A DNA stretch of 8,703 nt from Tannerella sp. (GTDB lineage: Bacteria > Bacteroidota > Bacteroidia > Bacteroidales > Tannerellaceae). The DNA is taken from NCBI GenBank assembly GCA_031260095.1, contig JAIRKN010000253.1:1-8703 (forward strand), read 5' to 3'. The notes below the pieces were generated by a model, which made no database searches, had not been told where the DNA came from, and saw only the letters and a list, made by a program, of their open reading frames with translations. Below are positions 8,241-8,703 of the stretch, piece by piece. Each line of letters opens with the position of its first letter. The stretch's first letter is position 1. A program made the position numbers and the translations under genes.

Positions 8241-8279
8241 AAAAAAAGTTGCAAGGGCTTCAAATATTATTCACCTTTG
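8241..8279 (+). promoter_or_regulatory. Bacteroidetes-type promoter for the small RNA unit
   Basis: GTTG (8248-8251, near-match to -33 TTTG) is separated by 20 bases from CACCTTTG (8272-8279), which differs from TAnnTTTG only at the first base. A run of A (8239-8247) directly upstream of the -33 element resembles an AT-rich UP-like element. Spacing and layout fit a sigma-ABfr promoter with a start around 8285-8288. Confidence 0.65.
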
Positions 8280-8285
8280 CATCGA

Positions 8286-8373
8286 TAACCTAAACAATCT
8301 TTTTGCCTTAAAGACTAATACCTATTAAAACCTGTAAAAAGGGGAACTTTTGCGAAAAAGTCCCCCTTTTGCT
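8286..8373 (+). ncRNA. Putative small RNA of about 85-90 nt, unassigned
   Basis: A compact transcription unit: a well-formed promoter, a likely start near 8286, and a strong hairpin ending around 8370-8375. There is no ATG between 8281 and 8373, so a leader peptide on ATG is excluded and a non-coding product is likely. The 5' part is poorly structured and A/T/C-rich, with one small hairpin (TCTTT 8298-8302 with AAAGA 8310-8314). The unpaired C-rich and A-rich stretches could serve base-pairing. The 3' half is the terminator stem. Nothing recognisable follows that it could be the leader of, which favours a free-standing small RNA over a riboswitch or attenuator. I cannot match it to a named family. 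The exact ends are inferred, not mapped. Confidence 0.5.
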
Positions 8374-8375
8374 TT
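8337..8375 (+). terminator. Rho-independent terminator with GCGA tetraloop ending the small RNA unit
   Basis: Bases 8337-8351 pair with 8356-8370 over 15 positions with a single A-C mismatch (8345/8362), capped by GCGA (8352-8355), a stable GNRA tetraloop. The core is GGGG against CCCC, and the outer A4/T4 pairs supply the U-tract (8367-8370), followed by GC and three more T. Confidence 0.82.
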
Positions 8376-8415
8376 CTATTTATACTATACTCGGCATCAC
8401 TTTGTGAAGTCAGTC

Positions 8416-8426
8416 CGGATTGCTTC
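8416..8426 (+). repeat. 11-bp direct repeat CGGATTGCTTC, copy 1
   Basis: The word CGGATTGCTTC occurs here and again as the last 11 bases of the window, 277 bases apart. Because copy 2 is cut by the window edge, the true repeat may be longer on its right side. The bases following copy 1 are AGGTTATGCC. Confidence 0.4.
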
Positions 8427-8455
8427 AGGTTATGCCTTTGCTGGTGATGGAAGAA

Positions 8456-8475
8456 TGTACGCGCACTCGCGTACA
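8456..8475. repeat. Perfect 8-bp inverted repeat (TGTACGCG / CGCGTACA), 4-base loop
   Basis: TGTACGCG (8456-8463) and CGCGTACA (8468-8475) are exact reverse complements around CACT. It is much more GC-rich than its surroundings. Neither flank provides a T-run on the relevant strand, so it is not a normal terminator. An operator for a dimeric protein or an RNA hairpin is possible. Confidence 0.6.
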
Positions 8476-8692
8476 CGCAAAAACCAACAAAAATAAATCA
8501 TATTTTCCGATCGTCGTTTTTACAGAATTAAACAACGAAACGGGATTCTTTTATTCACAAAAACAGATTCAAACAACTGTCGCCAATGTGGATTTCCATC
8601 GCCGGCCAGACGATGTCGTGTCGTTACAGAAGGAGTACGCCCTGTGCAATCCTCTCTTTTTGTAAGGGAAAATCGCAATGTCATCAAGTTAA

Positions 8693-8703
8693 CGGATTGC
8701 TTC
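8693..8703 (+). repeat. 11-bp direct repeat CGGATTGCTTC, copy 2 (cut by window edge)
   Basis: Identical to 8416-8426. It is preceded at 8672-8684 by ATCGCAATGTCAT. The words GGATTGCTTC and CGCAATGAC occur together in widespread short intergenic palindromic repeats of many bacteria, so this could be the beginning of such a REP-like unit. The part that would prove it is outside the window. Confidence 0.35.

Larger units (their letters stand above)
8377..8703. other. Non-coding or unresolved stretch at the right edge
   Basis: I see no gene I can support on either strand. An open frame from a TTG at 8420 to 8665 (81 codons) exists, but it has no recognisable domain, no ATG near its start and a composition unlike the neighbouring genes. 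The stretch holds a perfect palindromic hairpin (8456-8475) and two copies of an 11-base word (8416-8426 and 8693-8703), the second at the window boundary. It could be a decayed gene, the start of a repeat-rich intergenic region, or a leader for a gene beyond the edge. Confidence 0.5.

Noticed and set aside
8420..8665. 81-codon open frame on the + strand starting with TTG
   Set aside because: No family resemblance, no initiation context, composition unlike the neighbouring genes, and an AT-rich region where frames of this size arise by chance.
1..8703. CRISPR array, tRNA/rRNA gene, transposase, integrase, prophage or toxin-antitoxin pair
   Set aside because: No regularly spaced repeats, cloverleaf or rRNA segments, or characteristic protein motifs were seen on either strand.

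Overview
The window looks like a chromosomal segment of a Bacteroidales bacterium, probably from the Porphyromonadaceae/Tannerellaceae/Dysgonomonadaceae side of the order. Four things point this way: a DUF3256-type secreted protein with a glutamine directly after its predicted signal-peptidase cut; Bacteroidetes-type HtpG and ClpC; -7 promoter boxes of the TAnnTTTG kind; and AT-rich, weakly Shine-Dalgarno translation starts. All recognisable genes lie on the + strand. The species assignment is inference from protein recall, not from a search.

Layout. Bases 1-111 are the 3' end of a membrane-transporter-like gene, followed by a small hairpin. Bases 168-800 encode a secreted DUF3256-like protein of unknown function. 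A spacer of about 200 bp holds a possible promoter and leads into clpC (about 1028-3628), an AAA+ unfoldase that feeds ClpP. A clear Rho-independent terminator separates clpC from htpG (3728-5794), the bacterial Hsp90. htpG ends in two consecutive hairpins, the second a strong terminator. A probable two-gene unit follows: a DPM1-like polyprenol-phosphate mannosyltransferase (5960-6700) and a class I dihydroorotase (6783-8150). The last 550 bp have no convincing protein gene. They contain a compact promoter-to-terminator unit (about 8240-8376) best read as a small RNA gene, then a stretch with a perfect 8-bp palindromic hairpin and an 11-bp direct repeat that runs into the window edge.

How the genes relate. 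ClpC and HtpG are both ATP-driven proteostasis machines, but the terminator between them argues for separate transcription units rather than one operon. The glycosyltransferase (lipid-linked mannose donor for envelope or protein O-glycosylation) and dihydroorotase (third step of UMP synthesis) have no shared pathway visible here. Their linkage is probably positional.

For the hunt: I see no CRISPR array, transposase, phage gene, toxin-antitoxin pair or defence system, and nothing that amounts to a new multi-gene system. The two items most worth checking are the orphan small-RNA unit after pyrC and the Gln-for-His substitution in the dihydroorotase metal-binding motif.
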